Source: Hyposmocoma kahamanoa
Lineage: Eukaryota; Arthropoda; Insecta; Lepidoptera; Cosmopterigidae
Assembly: GCF_003589595.1 (NCBI RefSeq)
Contig: NW_020654422.1
Coordinates: forward strand, 17,775,258-17,839,257
DNA length: 64,000 nucleotides
Direction of reading: 5' to 3'
Position numbers and translations under genes: made by a program. Position 1 is the first letter of the stretch, and each line of letters opens with the position of its first letter. Below the pieces are notes generated by a model. The model was not told the DNA's origin and did not search any database. It worked only from the letters and a program-made list of their open reading frames with translations. Shown here one piece after another: positions 34,160 through 46,440 of the stretch.

Positions 34160-34660
34160 TTTTTTGTGAAATTACTCCACTAGTTTGTTACAATTATTTA
34201 TACAAAGATCGAACACTCAGAAATAATTACTTCGATCCGGCCACGTCTATTAGAAAACCGTGTCAGACGCTATACCAACTAAGCTACGGAACGAACCAGG
34301 GACCTCACGAATTTTTCTATGGCTCAACTCACACTGGCGCAAATGACGCGAGGCGACGCGCTAAGCCGCTCGACTGCATCCAAGCGTCGACGCGCGTCGA
34401 TGCCCGTTTCCGTATTTGCATAACACAAATTTTTACCTTAATAATGGGAAAATAGAGATGGATATACCATAGGCTAAAAACATGACGCGTGGCGACGCTT
34501 CGACTCTGCGGCAGTGTGAGTTGAGCCTATGTGCTTGTTGTCGAATCCTTTGTATTTGGTTTTTTTCAACGACTTTTTAGTGACAAAATACTTACATAGA
34601 TTTTTCATAGATGGTGCTACGGCTAAAAAGTCGCTGAAAACCAAATATAGATAAATAAAA
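34160..34660 (-). mobile_element. SINE-C interrupted by a 206-bp MITE
   Basis: The body, tRNA-like block (TATACCAACTAAGC) and upstream domain (CGACTTTTTAG, CATAGATGGTGCTAC) are collinear with 63200-63470 once 34321-34526 is removed. Confidence 0.8.
34321..34526. mobile_element. 206-bp MITE with GGCTCAACTCACACTG ends and TAT target duplication
   Basis: Perfect 16-bp terminal inverted repeats are flanked by TAT on both sides inside SINE-C. The unoccupied site CTCTATGTGCTTGTG is seen in the SINE-C copy at 63350. A 3-bp duplication fits the PIF/Harbinger group. Confidence 0.85.
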
Positions 34661-34803
34661 GTGGCCAAGTACTGCATAAATTTTAACCAATCATTGTTTT
34701 AATAAGGTTTATGGCCCGGTTGCGAGACCTTTAGGCAATTTAACCAATCAGGAGTCATATTTGATATTTGAATTAGCAACAAGATTTGTACAGAGTACTA
34801 ATA

Positions 34804-35088
34804 AACCGACCTCAAAAGTTGTGATTTTTTGTGTTTTGTTTTGAATTACATCTATTTGTCTAGTTTTATTGAAATCGGTTTCCGGTAAGTTCACGAAACC
34901 GGATTCAGTCCCTAGTTTGCCACTCTTAGAGGTGGAACATTTTCTTCAAATTCTAAAAAAACAATCCAACAAAAAAGCATCATCAAAATCGATTCACAAA
35001 TCACGATTCAAAAACGAGTTAACGCGCAACATACATACAAAAAAAATACAGTCGGATTAAAAACCTCCTCCTTGTTTTGAAGTCCGTT
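34804..35088 (-). mobile_element. MITE-E, short internally deleted copy
   Basis: Termini AACCGACCTCAAAAG (left) and CTTGTTTTGAAGTCCGTT (right) are inverted relative to each other. The body shares the ATCGATTCACAAATC region with 54978-55428 but is shorter. Confidence 0.75.
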
Positions 35089-35689
35089 AAAAATATGCCG
35101 TTCTTTTCTTGAACACATTTACCAGTTCAGTAGCGAGTACCATAGACAATAGAATTTTAATTTAGAACTAAAAAGAGTGCCTTTGTGATTTGGTTTATGA
35201 AATTATAATTGACAGATAAAACTACAGTAGTAGAAACAGGAATTTAATCGAACGAAAATCATTTCTCGCCGTTATTGTATTTCTTAGACCGTTGTTCTAT
35301 TTTAATACCCATAACGTAACTTCTATTCGCAAGAACGAAAATTGTGTTATCACAAACATGTTATTTCGTGTATCTCATCCCCTGGAGACATCGTGGTACT
35401 GACACGAGCCTTGTTCGGTAAATAAACATTTTTTCCTCTCATCCTTCTCACTTGTTCTATTTCAACTTTGAGTATGAATAAAATAATGACCCTGTCAAAA
35501 GCATGTTTCGACGACGTAAACTGTTTAAGACCATTTTATCAACGCGTGTTCGGAATTTTTAACAAGATTTATTTGTGAAATCGTACGTTTATTTCTTTCT
35601 TCGCAGAGCGCTTAGTAGAGTAGAAACAATTTCGTTATATTTTATGTGATTGCACATAAAAACATAAATTCATGAAATTGCGCTTGAGA

Positions 35690-36395
35690 TTCGCAGGAGA
35701 CATAGTCCTAATGGCGGGATCGCTAGAGGAGTTACAATAGACGCTGGACGGCCTATAGTACATTTCACATAGGATGGGTACTATGATATGGTGCGTCTAG
35801 GCCCAACAGTGAGTTCGGTCGAAGTGATGCTGAAGGTCTGTGCTGACTACGCTGCTTGTTATGGTCTCCACTATAACATTTAAAAGTGTGAATACGTTGT
35901 GTTAAAGGCCGCCGGTAATAATCTAAAAGAATTTCCAGAAATAGCCCGTAACGGCGTGAACATAAAAAAGTAACTTCTTTTAAATATTTAGGACACCTTT
36001 AGGATAATGCCGACATTCAAAGAGAACGTAAGACTGTAGCGGTAAGAGGTAATATGTTGATCCGTAGGTTTTCTCTGTGTACAGAAGAAGTAAAAATAAC
36101 GCTTTTTAAAGCTTACTGACAAAGTTTCTACACCGGGAGCCTATGGGTTGACTACACCAAACGCCCGCTGGAGACCTTACGTGTACAGTACAATAATATT
36201 TTTAGGATAATGTTGGGACTGCCTCGTTTCTGCAGTACATCGGGTATGTTTGCAGAGTATGAGACGGATAGTTTTGTTCCTCCGGAAAAAGACAGCATCT
36301 CTGATGCGCAGAGTGCGGGACTACCTCATCAGCATCCTACAAACTGTGACTGGTAGGATTAGCTCTCCTATGTGGCAACGTTTCATGAGGAAGGT
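35690..36395 (+). pseudogene. Decayed LINE reverse transcriptase C-terminal region
   Basis: The palm motif survives as FAGDIVLMAGSLEEL, the second Asp of the usual FADD block being preserved and the first replaced by Gly. Downstream pieces in shifting frames read LLVMVSTITF, FKAYxQSFYTGSLWV-like and LRVQYNNIFRIMLGLPRFC. Many stops and frameshifts are present. Clade uncertain; not the same as the intact LINE at 25577. Confidence 0.7.
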
Positions 36396-36683
36396 GATTT
36401 GTTAAAAAATATATCTACTAACACTAATATATAAGCACTGTTCTTGTTATTATTATTAACAAATTATGGAACTCGTTATCCGAAATAAAAGAATTTTAAT
36501 TTTAATTTAATTTATGACATTTCAAATTTTTACGTTGTATATATGCTATTTTTAACTAATCTCTCATCGTGTTATCATATATATATGACCGTAGACCAAA
36601 TAATATTTGTTGGAGTGATAATTATCAGTAAAAATTACAGTATATTAATAGTCGATACCACCTAAGGTCGAGTTTAAATTTTT

Positions 36684-37270
36684 TTATCGTACTAATACGG
36701 TTCATTTTGCTTTGAGTCCAAAGGCAGGGTCACTGGCTCTATTTCAGAATTTATTTTTTTACAAACGAAATTAAAGAAATTTGACACTCGACATAGCCCC
36801 GCACTAGGGAAACCCTGTGTCGCGGGTGCCATGGACACACAAATAGACAATTACAAATTACACCCAAACTCACGAGACAAACAAATGTAGGCTATATAAA
36901 TATTTCTCCCGGCCCCGGAATCGAACCTGGGACCTCTGCATGGCAGTCCGGCATGGTAACCGATCGGCCACACAGGCAGATATACAGATTTGAAAAATGT
37001 ACATTGTAAGTGTCCCATTCAGTTCAGTTCATATATAAAAAAAAATTGGTACCTATATGTAAATTACCTATTGCATACAGCGGTCTTCTTGTAAAATTTC
37101 GTGGTAAGTATGTGATTTTTTATCATGAAAATTTATAGGACTCTTGTTTTCACACCATATACTAATAAGTGTATATTCTCAATTTTGCTATATATTATTT
37201 CCAAAGTCATTGATTCAATACTTTCACTGTCATGTGGAATCAACCAAAGGCATTTGAGGTTATGTAGACT
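36684..37270. repeat. Unclassified repeat P1, copy 1
   Basis: TCGTACTAATACGGTTCATT and CAAACGAAATTAAAG, then after the SINE-A gap ACAGCGGTCTTCTTGTAAAA and GGAATCAACCAAAGGC. Collinear with 56046-56960. Confidence 0.75.
36785..36980 (-). mobile_element. SINE-A inserted in unclassified repeat P1
   Basis: Minus-strand copy separating 36684-36784 from 37030-37270, which are contiguous parts of repeat P1 (compare 56046-56960). Confidence 0.87.
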
Positions 37271-37775
37271 CTTATGTAGATACAAAATGAAATGATAAAG
37301 ATAAAAATAAATTAACCCAACTACTTGACGCGTAACTACATAATGTTTAAAAAAAATGTATATGTCGCATGACGGAAAACACACATTCTATATTTAGGAA
37401 ATAAAAAATCCTGTCACGGCGGCATATGATTTTTGGAGCACTCAGTTTGATGTCAGGATAATCTTCTTATTTCATTTGTCACTCCGCTACGAGATGGTCG
37501 CTAAAGGGTTAATGTAGGTTATTTCCCGGCGACTCAAAACTGCAAGTCATAAAATATTATTATTTCAAAAATGTCCTTTATCACAAATGTTAGGCTTGAG
37601 TTCCTCGTTAGCTTCAAGGTATCCGAGGAGACGACTGTTCAACATACGCTTCATTATATAGAGGTGATTGCGATCGGTAGGTAATGAAATAGGTCGTTTG
37701 GACAACGATATTACACAACTTTTTACACATGAAGCAACAGCATCGAGCAAGTGGAAGGATCTCGATAATATCTTC

Positions 37776-38225
37776 GACTTTAATGTTAAAGTCAAAGTCA
37801 AAGTCAAAGATTATTTATTCCATCGGTAAAATAAATTTACACTTGAAAACGTCACATTAAAGCTACTGCTCGTTCACTACGCTGACCTCCCTGAGAAGAA
37901 CGAGCAAGAAACTCTAGGAATTGCTCTTTTCAAATAAACTTACTAATAATGCTATGGAATACACTTTGAATCAAATTTGTGTAGATTCTGAAGTCGTGTC
38001 GTCTTTCCATCATTACATCTTTATCTAACACGTAGTCTTCAATTTTGTAATATGATTTTTCGATCAAAATATTTTTAATGTAGTTTTTAAACTTAGGAAA
38101 TGATAAACTTAATATATGCTCTGGAATCTTATTGTAAAAACGTATACAGCTCCCCATAAAATAATTGTTTTCCTTGGTTAAACGAAATCGTGGTACCATG
38201 AGTTTGGACTTAGTTCTAAGGTTAA
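37776..38225 (-). pseudogene. LINE 3' end with (TTTGAC)n tail
   Basis: Minus strand: an 89-residue open C-terminus (MVPRFRLTKENNYFMGSC, then FYNKIPEHILSL, FKNYIKNILI), a 3' UTR with TTCTCAGGGAGGTCAGCG, and a TTTGAC repeat tail (plus strand GTCAAAGTCAAAG at 37780-37810). Related to CR1/Jockey-like LINEs. Confidence 0.75.
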
Positions 38226-38447
38226 TATTATGGATATCTTCTTTCTTATTTAAATAATGTTTATTTTTACGGGCATATAAAATATTTGAGTAAATGTAAA
38301 TGTGATGCCACAGTCATGATACCAGTCTCCTTAAACTTTTCTCAGAGAGAAACCCGAGAGCCTAGACGGTACACACAACTGTCTGTGATGTCCTCGGTGG
38401 TTCAACGGTTTGCACTGCTGGTGCTAGATTAGGAGATCCCGGTATAA

Positions 38448-38732
38448 TTTTTTTATAACATCAAGTGACGGGACGAACAAGTCGTGCGCTTGATGGTAAG
38501 CTACACGCCTGTCCATAACAGTTACAGCGCCACTCAAAGCTTTAAATTGCAAAGATCTGAGGCGCACAACCACTGCGCCCGTCACCCTGAGACATAAGTT
38601 GACAAGTCCCATGTGGCTGTAATTTCACCAGCACCCTTACCCTCCAAAACCGGAACACCGTAATACTCATATTACTGCTTGGCGGCAGAAATAGGTAAGG
38701 TGACATTACTACCTTGGACGAACTCTAAAGAC
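38448..38732 (-). repeat. RD repeat, near complete
   Basis: CATCAAGTGACGGGACGAAC through GGCGGCAGAAATAGG to GGACGAACTCT; the 5' outermost bases are lost. Confidence 0.8.
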
Positions 38733-39396
38733 GGCAGGACCAATTTTAGGAAATTAACTTTTATTTGCTACGTTGTTTCTAGTCTGGATGTTCTGTGAAG
38801 TGCACCAGAGTGAATACCTTTACTAGTTTCATTAGTTTGAGTCTAGTAAATTGGTGTGATTGTATTACTCGTTATTATTATTATAGTATATAGTGGGGCA
38901 AGAAAAATACGGGGGGAAGAGAGACTTGAAGCCTTAACTCAGAGAGTTTAACACTGTAGTCTCTTAGTCGATAAAACAGACAAACAAATTAGTTTTAACG
39001 ATTTCAAAGAGATGTCGCTACGATGCTCCAAATCTAAAAGGCGGGAAACATTAATTTGAATGCTCTGAAATCTTAAGAATACGAGATGTATATTCGCTTT
39101 ATAAAAAATAGTGTAAATCAAAGTTTTCCTATAGTTTCATATGAAAGTCTTGTGCCCTTTAACGCTAATGTAGTTAAATTAATGTTAACAAATCACAATC
39201 GCAGGCACACCACAAGCGAAGGTAGCTAACTTAGCTTAGCTCACGTAGTTACACGGAAAACTAAGCTAAGAAAATACGTAGTAAGTACTGACTACGGATA
39301 TGTGGGGGTGAAGGGCGGTAGAAGGCCGACATATTTTACACAGCTAGCTGGATCTTTGCTATAGCTTTGTTAGATCGTTTAGCTTCGTTTTTTTTG

Positions 39397-39830
39397 TAAG
39401 GAAAATAAGTGCGCTTTTGACCTCCATCTCACCTAATGGAAACTGACGACAAGGTCGAGGATGTAGCATGCATATTTAAATAACGCCTATTCACTCCCGC
39501 CTTGAAAAGGACCAAGTTATAGCGATCGAGAAATAAGTCTGCAGGCAGGTAATTCCAGCGTTCTACCAGTTCTACGAGATGTAAATGTGGAAGCGAAACG
39601 CTTCGCACGAATCCTGGGAATATCCACAAAATAGGGGTGGAATCCAAGCCTACGTCTAGTATGGAAATGGGAAGGCGGAATTAAAATATTCAATTCTATC
39701 GCACTCTCTCCGTGATATATCCTGTAGAATACAGATAAGCAGACAACTTTACGGCGTTGTTCAAGGTTCTGCAGCTTTGCCTCTACTAATTCCGAGTCAC
39801 ATATAAGCCTCTTGGTACGCTTGTCTGAAT
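39397..39830 (-). pseudogene. LINE RT C-terminus and 3' end (VNRHYL type), longest copy
   Basis: Minus-strand reading, with a break near 39690, gives KRLICDSELVEAKLQNLEQR, KVVCLSVFYRIYHGE, LGFHPYF, then WNYLPADLFLDRYN and FKAGVNRRYL. This is the usual C-terminus of a CR1/Jockey-like reverse transcriptase followed by a short 3' UTR. Confidence 0.75.
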
Positions 39831-40103
39831 CTAAGGTGGCCAGTTGTTATTTAACAGAGCCATCCCACAAGTGGCAACAGCACTCCATACACGTGGCGGA
39901 CTTGTGCTTAGTACAGCTCAAGCAATTGTCCCGGTTGTGCGGTGGCTGCATTTTTGCCCATGGATTCAATTTAGGTCGCGGTGTGAATCGAGGTATGAAG
40001 TTAGTTTAGCTTCGTTCGCGGTTCGCGCATCATGGTATAGCCATACAAAAAGAAGAACTGTGTGCCTTATTCCTCTGTCTATCTTTAATGTATGTAACCC
40101 CTT

Positions 40104-40460
40104 TATGTTTAAAGTCAAATAATCATTTATTCCACTGGTAACATTTTTACACTTGAAAACGTCATTTTTTAAGCTACTGCTCGTTCACTGTGCCGACTTC
40201 CCTGAGAAGAGCGAGCAAGAAACTCGAGAGATTGCTATTTTCAAATAAACTTTAATGCTATAGAATAAATACACTTTGGATCATATATTTGTGTGGAATC
40301 TAGACTCATGTTGTCTTTACAAACATCTTTATCTAACGCGTAGTCTACAGTTTTGTAATATAACTTTTCATTTAAAATACTTTTATAATAAGTTTTAAAT
40401 ACATACAATTCCCCGTAAAAGAATCGTTTACCTTAGTAAAACGAAATCATGGTACCATGA
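40104..40460 (-). pseudogene. LINE 3' end of the (TTTGAC)n-tailed family
   Basis: Collinear with 37776-38225 (ATTTATTCCACTGGTAAC, CTGAGAAGAGCGAGCAAG, ATCATGGTACCATGAG) but with only one tail unit and a degraded ORF. Confidence 0.7.
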
Positions 40461-40823
40461 GTTCGTTTGATGAGACTTAGTTCTTTATAGTCCTTTCAAA
40501 TAAACCAATATCGCTTTAGAAATATACGGTAACAAGTACATCAGTGCTTATGTTGTCTTTTCAGCTTACCGGATTTCACAAGGAAATCCTTTAAAATCTC
40601 TAACTTCCCTTATCGGCTTATAGAGTATTGAACGCTTAAGTATGTACAAAATATGTCATACGATTTTCTTCCGTTTAATTTGTCTACAGAGGTTGCATTC
40701 AGTACTTATTCAGCCAATTTTAAATACGAGTATCATAGACGTTGATTAAAAGAATTAGAGCAGCTTAAGTTTTATTCTTGAAAATTTTCATTTTACGCAG
40801 TTCTTTCTTTTTGACTGTTTTTT

Positions 40824-41343
40824 AACCGACTTAAAAAAAGGAGGTTATGCGTTCGGCCGTATGTGTATTTTCTGCATGTTTTCCGATTTCGCCGTCAGTT
40901 GTGGACCGATTTTGAAAATTCTTTTTTGTTTGAAAGGGTGCACTCTGATGGTCCCATTATCAGCAAGTCAGAATGTAATAAGGGAATCCATGGAAATCGA
41001 CGAAAATCCTCAAATTTTGTAGGTGTACTAACCTATTTCTCCCTCAATTGTGGACCGATTTTGAAGATTCGTATTTTGTTTGAACAGGTATATTTTCGAG
41101 GTGATCCCTGATGCCGACGATGCCGTTCCGGGTTCGTTTCAGCTATAACAAATTAAGAAAACCGCATATAAAAGTCGCAAAAATCAACAAATCACTGTCA
41201 CCATGACAACCAGAAAAAAGGTATAAAATGTACATAGCAGTCCGTTACAGTCTCATTGTCACCAAGAAGTCAGAATCTGACTGAGGGATCCCCTCATCCC
41301 ATGGAAATCGAAAAAACCGTTGAGCAAACTTTTGAGGTCGGTT
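40824..41343 (+). mobile_element. MITE-E, complete long copy (about 520 bp)
   Basis: It runs from AACCGACTTAAAAAAAGG to ACTTTTGAGGTCGGTT. The body contains two tandemly related blocks, each with TTGTGGACCGATTTTGAA. No credible long ORF is present. Confidence 0.8.
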
Positions 41344-42688
41344 TTTCTTTTTCAATTAAAAAGTTACAATTATTTTAGTTAGATTGGTATGTCACTTTTA
41401 AACTTTTGCGTTGCATTGTACTAACATTTCAAAAATAGGAATATATGCTATTAATCAATTAATCACTTTTTTGGATTTCATCGTACGCAAATTCCCCCCA
41501 TCGATCACCACTTTTATTCAAAAGTTATGCGTGAGGCGACTGAAATCAAAAAACATCCAAATAATTTCAAGTTATCTTCAGAATCCGATATTTGCGATAA
41601 CCCAATTGCGATCGATTGATTACAAGAATACGGCTTTGGTGTGGAATAGGGAAACCGTTAATGTTGGCTAAATTCTTAAACCTCGTACTCGTATTAAGTG
41701 AAGTTTTGAGAAGGCACAAAAAAATTAATTACTAGAAATAATTATACGATAATCTATAATTACACACTTATTTTATAACTAATTATAATTATATATTAAG
41801 CATTAATTGCCCGATATTGCGCTTGAAATGTAAATACGGGATTTCGTTCTTTCATAGATGTTGGTACCAAAGACAGGGTTCCGTCTGTGTGCGCCGGCGT
41901 CGGCGCAAGCAAGTCAAATCAAAAATCAAACAAGTCTTTCATTTATAAGCATTTCGCACGACTGCACACGGCGGGCAACCTTATTTTCGCCTCTCTGAGC
42001 GCGTGCTTAAGTTCCTTTTTCCTCGCAATGTGCGCCTGGTGTCATTAGTCAGATTTAGTAGACTATTAAAGCGTAGATATTTTCGATTTTGTATGAGAGT
42101 GATGTATCTGGTAGTAACTATTAAGTAATTTGTGCCAAAGATAAAAATTAACTACATTTATCACATTTCAGCTTGTTGAAATTTAACAATTTAATATATT
42201 ACGTTTTCTACCTGCGATATGTGCTCACATTGTATCACATGTGGAACAAAATTATTCTTGCCAAGAAATAGGATTGAGCTCCTGTAATCCAAAACTCCAT
42301 TGCGTTGATTGCGAGTAATTTTCACTCGAACAAAGGTTCGAGTTCCCTATTACGAGGAGGTTAGTTTAGGCATTATTAATTTTTATCGTCACTGCGGATT
42401 TTGGGTTCTTGTAAATAAAGATATTAGTTGATAAAGATATAACGCAATTTTCGAGATAAAATGAGACCTATCAGCGCAAAAGTGGTGTAACCCACATTCA
42501 ATTTTTTACAAATTTACTACTGGCGGCCTTCTTCATGACATAGCTATCCCTTCCAGGCAACCTAGGGGTAACAAGGTAAATGTATAAATAAATACCAATC
42601 TAATATCCTGTAATACACTTACACCAATTAAAAATGTTTACTATTAATTATAAACCTTTTTGTATTTGCAGTTACGTAAATTTAATAA
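41344..42688. other. Unannotated stretch
   Basis: Nothing recognised. GC rises at 41890-42040. A frame at 41411-41671 has no known domain. Confidence 0.5.
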
Positions 42689-43236
42689 GCCGTGGTAGCC
42701 TAGTGGTTTGACCTACCAGCTCTCAAGCAGAGGTATTGGGTTCGAATCGCACCTCTGAGTTTCTCGGAATTCACGTGCGAAATTTGAGTTTAAATTTACC
42801 ACGAATTTATGTAAGTAAAAATATTTAATCATTTTATATAAACAGGTGAAGGAAATCCGCACGTCGAAGAAGGTTCCCAACTCTTTATCTCTTGCTCTGG
42901 CGAATGCGCCGCGAACGCGCTGTATGTGCGCTGCACGCGCGCTTCACGCGTGCTGCATGCGTGCAATGAAATACATGTTAATGTATGTGACACGCGAGCG
43001 GTGCATGAACGGCACGCGAACAGACCTCACAACGTAATGCACTTATACAGCTCGCGAGCCTTTCGCAAACAGGCACACTTGTGGCGCGTTCGCCAGATCT
43101 GTACGCACCCTGATAAAACATGTGAAGTACCCAACCAGCATTGGGCCAGCATGGTGGACTATGGCCTAAACCATCGCCTGAAAGTAGATCCAAGCCCACC
43201 ATTGGGATGTATAAATTGGTTGATGATGATGGTGCT
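42689..43236 (+). mobile_element. SINE-B with a MITE inside
   Basis: The head GCCGTGGTAGCCTAGTGG and box B GGTTCGAATC lead to the shared GAATTCACGTGCGAAATT body. The 3' end GGCCTAAACC...GTTGATGATGATGG resembles RTE LINE 3' ends. The middle holds a 202-bp MITE at 42896-43097. Confidence 0.75.
42896..43097. mobile_element. 202-bp GC-rich MITE inside SINE-B
   Basis: The left end TCTGGCGAATGCGCC pairs with GGCGCGTTCGCCAGA at the right. The interior is rich in CACGCG/GCGTGC and unlike its AT-rich flanks. Target duplication not resolved. Confidence 0.7.
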
Positions 43237-43570
43237 TATGAAATTTAATCCTAATTTCTAAATTTTAAGTTTTAACGGCAATGTAAAGCAATAATCCGAC
43301 ATTATTTTGAAAATGGTTGTTGGCAAGTAACCTTTATCTTACTGCGTAGGATGTTTGCCCCAATTAACGCCCGCATTAACGCAGGATCACCAGTAGAGGT
43401 ATAATTTAAACTCAGATCTCCCAGTCCTGAAATGTTTCATTACGAGATTCGCCTAGTAAGAGAGAAACTAACTACTGTTAATTTTTGAAGCTCACAAATA
43501 GCAGCTTAACTTATTTTCTATACAAGAAACACGTACGCAAAATTTGCTTCTTTCTTTTGAAAGTAACTAG

Positions 43571-43751
43571 CTGCCTCCATGGCGGAATAGTTATTATGCC
43601 GCAGTCTATTACGCAGTGTTCGACTCCCGGGCTGTGAATTTTAGTGTGATTTGTGGTTGTCTATGTGTGTATATATGGCACCCTCGATACAGTGTTTCCG
43701 TACTGCAGAGCTATGAGTGTGTGTGCGCTATAATAATAATAATAATAATAA
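43571..43751 (+). mobile_element. SINE-A with internal deletion
   Basis: CTGCCTCCATGGCGGAATAG head, a shortened region after box B, and an AAT-rich tail. Confidence 0.78.
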
Positions 43752-44385
43752 TGTTTATTAGCTTCAAACAATAATGTACAGAACAATACAAAATAATCAA
43801 TTATAACGTAAGGGTAAGGAAAAATTGTACATTGCATGTAAGCTTCTGCAGCCGAATCAGGATCTCAGCATACAGCGCCTTGCCCCACGGATAACATAAG
43901 CTTTAGCCGATTAAAGTTGGTGATCAATTCGTTCAAGTAGCTAAACAATTTGCAAAATTTGGAGTGTAAAAATAACATTAAAAAATAATATATTTTTTTT
44001 GGGATTATAAAGGATCAAATAAGATCCTCAGCGATATAATTGATCTATTCCAAATGTGCACTTTTAAAATAAACGGTATTTTTAATGTTTGATATATTTT
44101 AATTTTGATAATTTTGCTTGATGAATTTTTGTTATTATTTTGATTTTATGTTTTATTATTGGTTTTAGACTGAATTTTTTTTCTATGTTATAACTGCATG
44201 TTTTTAATTATATTACTGATTTTATTATTGTGTACATATGGGACTACATTCCTGAAAATAAAAATATTATTAATTGTTCCATCTATATTAGATGATCGAC
44301 GGATAAATCATAAATGAACTGCATTCAAGGTAACACTATCATTATGTTTAAGCATACAAAATTAATATTTGGTATTGAAAAATAA

Positions 44386-44840
44386 TATTTGATCCTCTTT
44401 CTTTATTATTGGTCTCTTCTTTTAACAATTGATGACATTTATGACCAGTATATCGTTTGCTATTGATCTCCTAATAAATCTTGGTTGCTTGGTTGTGCCT
44501 TTCATTCAGTAGGTTAAGTTAGTATATTAAAAAGCAACACGAGCCGAGCGAGCGAAGCGAGTGTGTCACGGCAGCGGCCGGTGCGTGCCAGAATAAATTT
44601 GCTTGCGTTTCCGAATATGTTTTCAGGTCAAATTATATTATAACTACTATATAATATTAGTATACAAATGTAACCAATATTTATTTCGTTTCAAAAATAA
44701 GCATCAAAATTTAATTTTTATAAATAAAAGTATCAAAGTAAATTTATACAAATCAAATATTTTTTGCGTAGCTCAGAACAGTTTAAAGTATCCATTGATT
44801 TAATTTGTTTTATAACTCAGAGAAAGAGGATCAATCATTA
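44386..44840. repeat. Possible MITE with TTGATCCTCTTTCT ends
   Basis: TTTGATCCTCTTTCTTT at 44389 is mirrored by AGAAAGAGGATCAATC near 44820. A GC-rich block with GAGCGAGCGAAGCGAG lies in between at 44540-44590. Confidence 0.45.
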
Positions 44841-45269
44841 AAAAAGATGACCGTTTAGTTTTTTGCTTGCTGCTTTTGCAAATTTAAAGTGATCACATAA
44901 GTCCATGCGTTGTTTTACATACACAGATAAACTTCCCGCCCTTTCCCTATCTAAGTAGGCATCTCATAGGCATGCCTTCTACTTGATATGATGCTTACAC
45001 ATAAGTACCTAGCCCACACATCTATTGTCTATAAAAAATACACTTCAATATATTAGGTTCACCTCGAACGCCTATACATCAAACTGTAGTTTTGAACATC
45101 AAAGAAGAATTAATAATCACCAAAAGATGATAACGTCTTTTAGCTACAGGGCGCGTTCAAGTTTTCATAACATTTCAAACAAACATTATGCCTTGAGACA
45201 TGTCTTCAAAACCGAAGTTTGGGATCATATTGTAACAAAAACAAATAACGATCGTTCTGCGTAATTTTT

Positions 45270-45700
45270 AACCGACTTCAAAAAAAGGAGGAGGTTCAGG
45301 TTTTTTTTGGATGTATGTTACGCGATAACTCCGGTATTTGTGAACCGATTTTCATGATTCTTTTTTTGTTGAAAGAGGGTATCTCCACAGTAGTTCCATT
45401 TTATTTTGAAGAAAATCTCTAAGGGTGGCTGTTCACGCATGACGATTTATTTTTATAAACAGCGCCTAAATTTTATTATAAGGAGCAATTATTTTAATGG
45501 TTGATTTTGCTATTCTCCAGTTCAAGGCGTTTTTCTCTCAATATACTTTGAGTAGTGAGAACCGATTTTTATTATCTCCTATGTCAAGTCCCGTATAGTG
45601 GCGAACTAGGGGATGAATCCGGGTTTGCTCACTTTCCGGTAACCGATTGCAATAAAACTTGGTAATGATATATAATTCCACATACTTTTGAGGTCGGTTT
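45270..45700 (+). mobile_element. MITE-E, complete copy (about 430 bp)
   Basis: It runs from AACCGACTTCAAAAAAAGG to ACTTTTGAGGTCGGTTT and shares its body with the opposite-strand copy at 54978-55428 (AACAGCGCCTAAATTT, TTCAAGGCGTTTTTCTCTC). Confidence 0.8.
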
Positions 45701-46167
45701 ATTAGTCCTCTGTACTGAAATTATATTATTCGACTAGATACTGAGCGAACCGTTATTAAGTAAGTGTACAGGATGGTTACTTTTATTATGTGTGTTTAGG
45801 TTTCCTAATTATAATGCTAAGTGTCAGTAAGAACTACAAAATGTAATGGACCTGGTTATTTATATAATAATAAAGTAAAGATATCTGATCTGATATCGGT
45901 GACTTGGCCGGAGACAAAATTTATCTCGTGATATAGGCCAAAGAATTGCAAAACAGTAGGCGAGGCACACTGCTCGTTGATGGGGCAAAAAAAGGTCGCG
46001 AGTGACGATCGCATACTGGAAGACGCAGCGTGGTCAGACCACACACGAGGTGGACTTACGATCTGATGGAGGTTGCGAGAATCTGCTAGATGTAAGCAGT
46101 GTGAATGGCTATTAATAGCTAATAGCATCTTGGCTACCATGTTATTACAATTACACAGCATTAAAAT

Positions 46168-46440
46168 TTAACCTACCGCCTCTCAAGGAGAGAGCGTGGA
46201 TCGAGTTTTTCGGAATTTATGAGCGAAATTTAAGTTTAAATTTGCCATGAACTATTCGTTTAAGGAAAACATTCTGAGGAAACCTGCACACATCTGCAAA
46301 GCAAGTTAAGATGTGTATGAAGATTCTAATCCGCAAAGGGCCTGAATGGGAACTACAGCACAAGCCCTCACTTTGTGCGAGGTGGCCTATGTCCAGTTCT
46401 GGAACTACATATAGGCTACCTATTATTATTATTAAAATTA
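46168..46440 (+). mobile_element. SINE-B, missing its first bases
   Basis: It shows ACCTACCGCCTCTCAAGG, TTTTTCGGAATTTATG, GAGGAAACCTGCACA and a 3' GGCCTATGTCCAG...TATAGGCTACC segment with an ATT tail. Box B has been lost. Confidence 0.7.

Noticed and set aside
38424..38612. 62-codon minus-strand frame
   Set aside because: It is a chance frame in an RD repeat, with similar peptides in other RD copies.
42926..43261. 111-codon plus-strand frame
   Set aside because: It crosses the MITE/SINE-B boundary and has no conserved motif.
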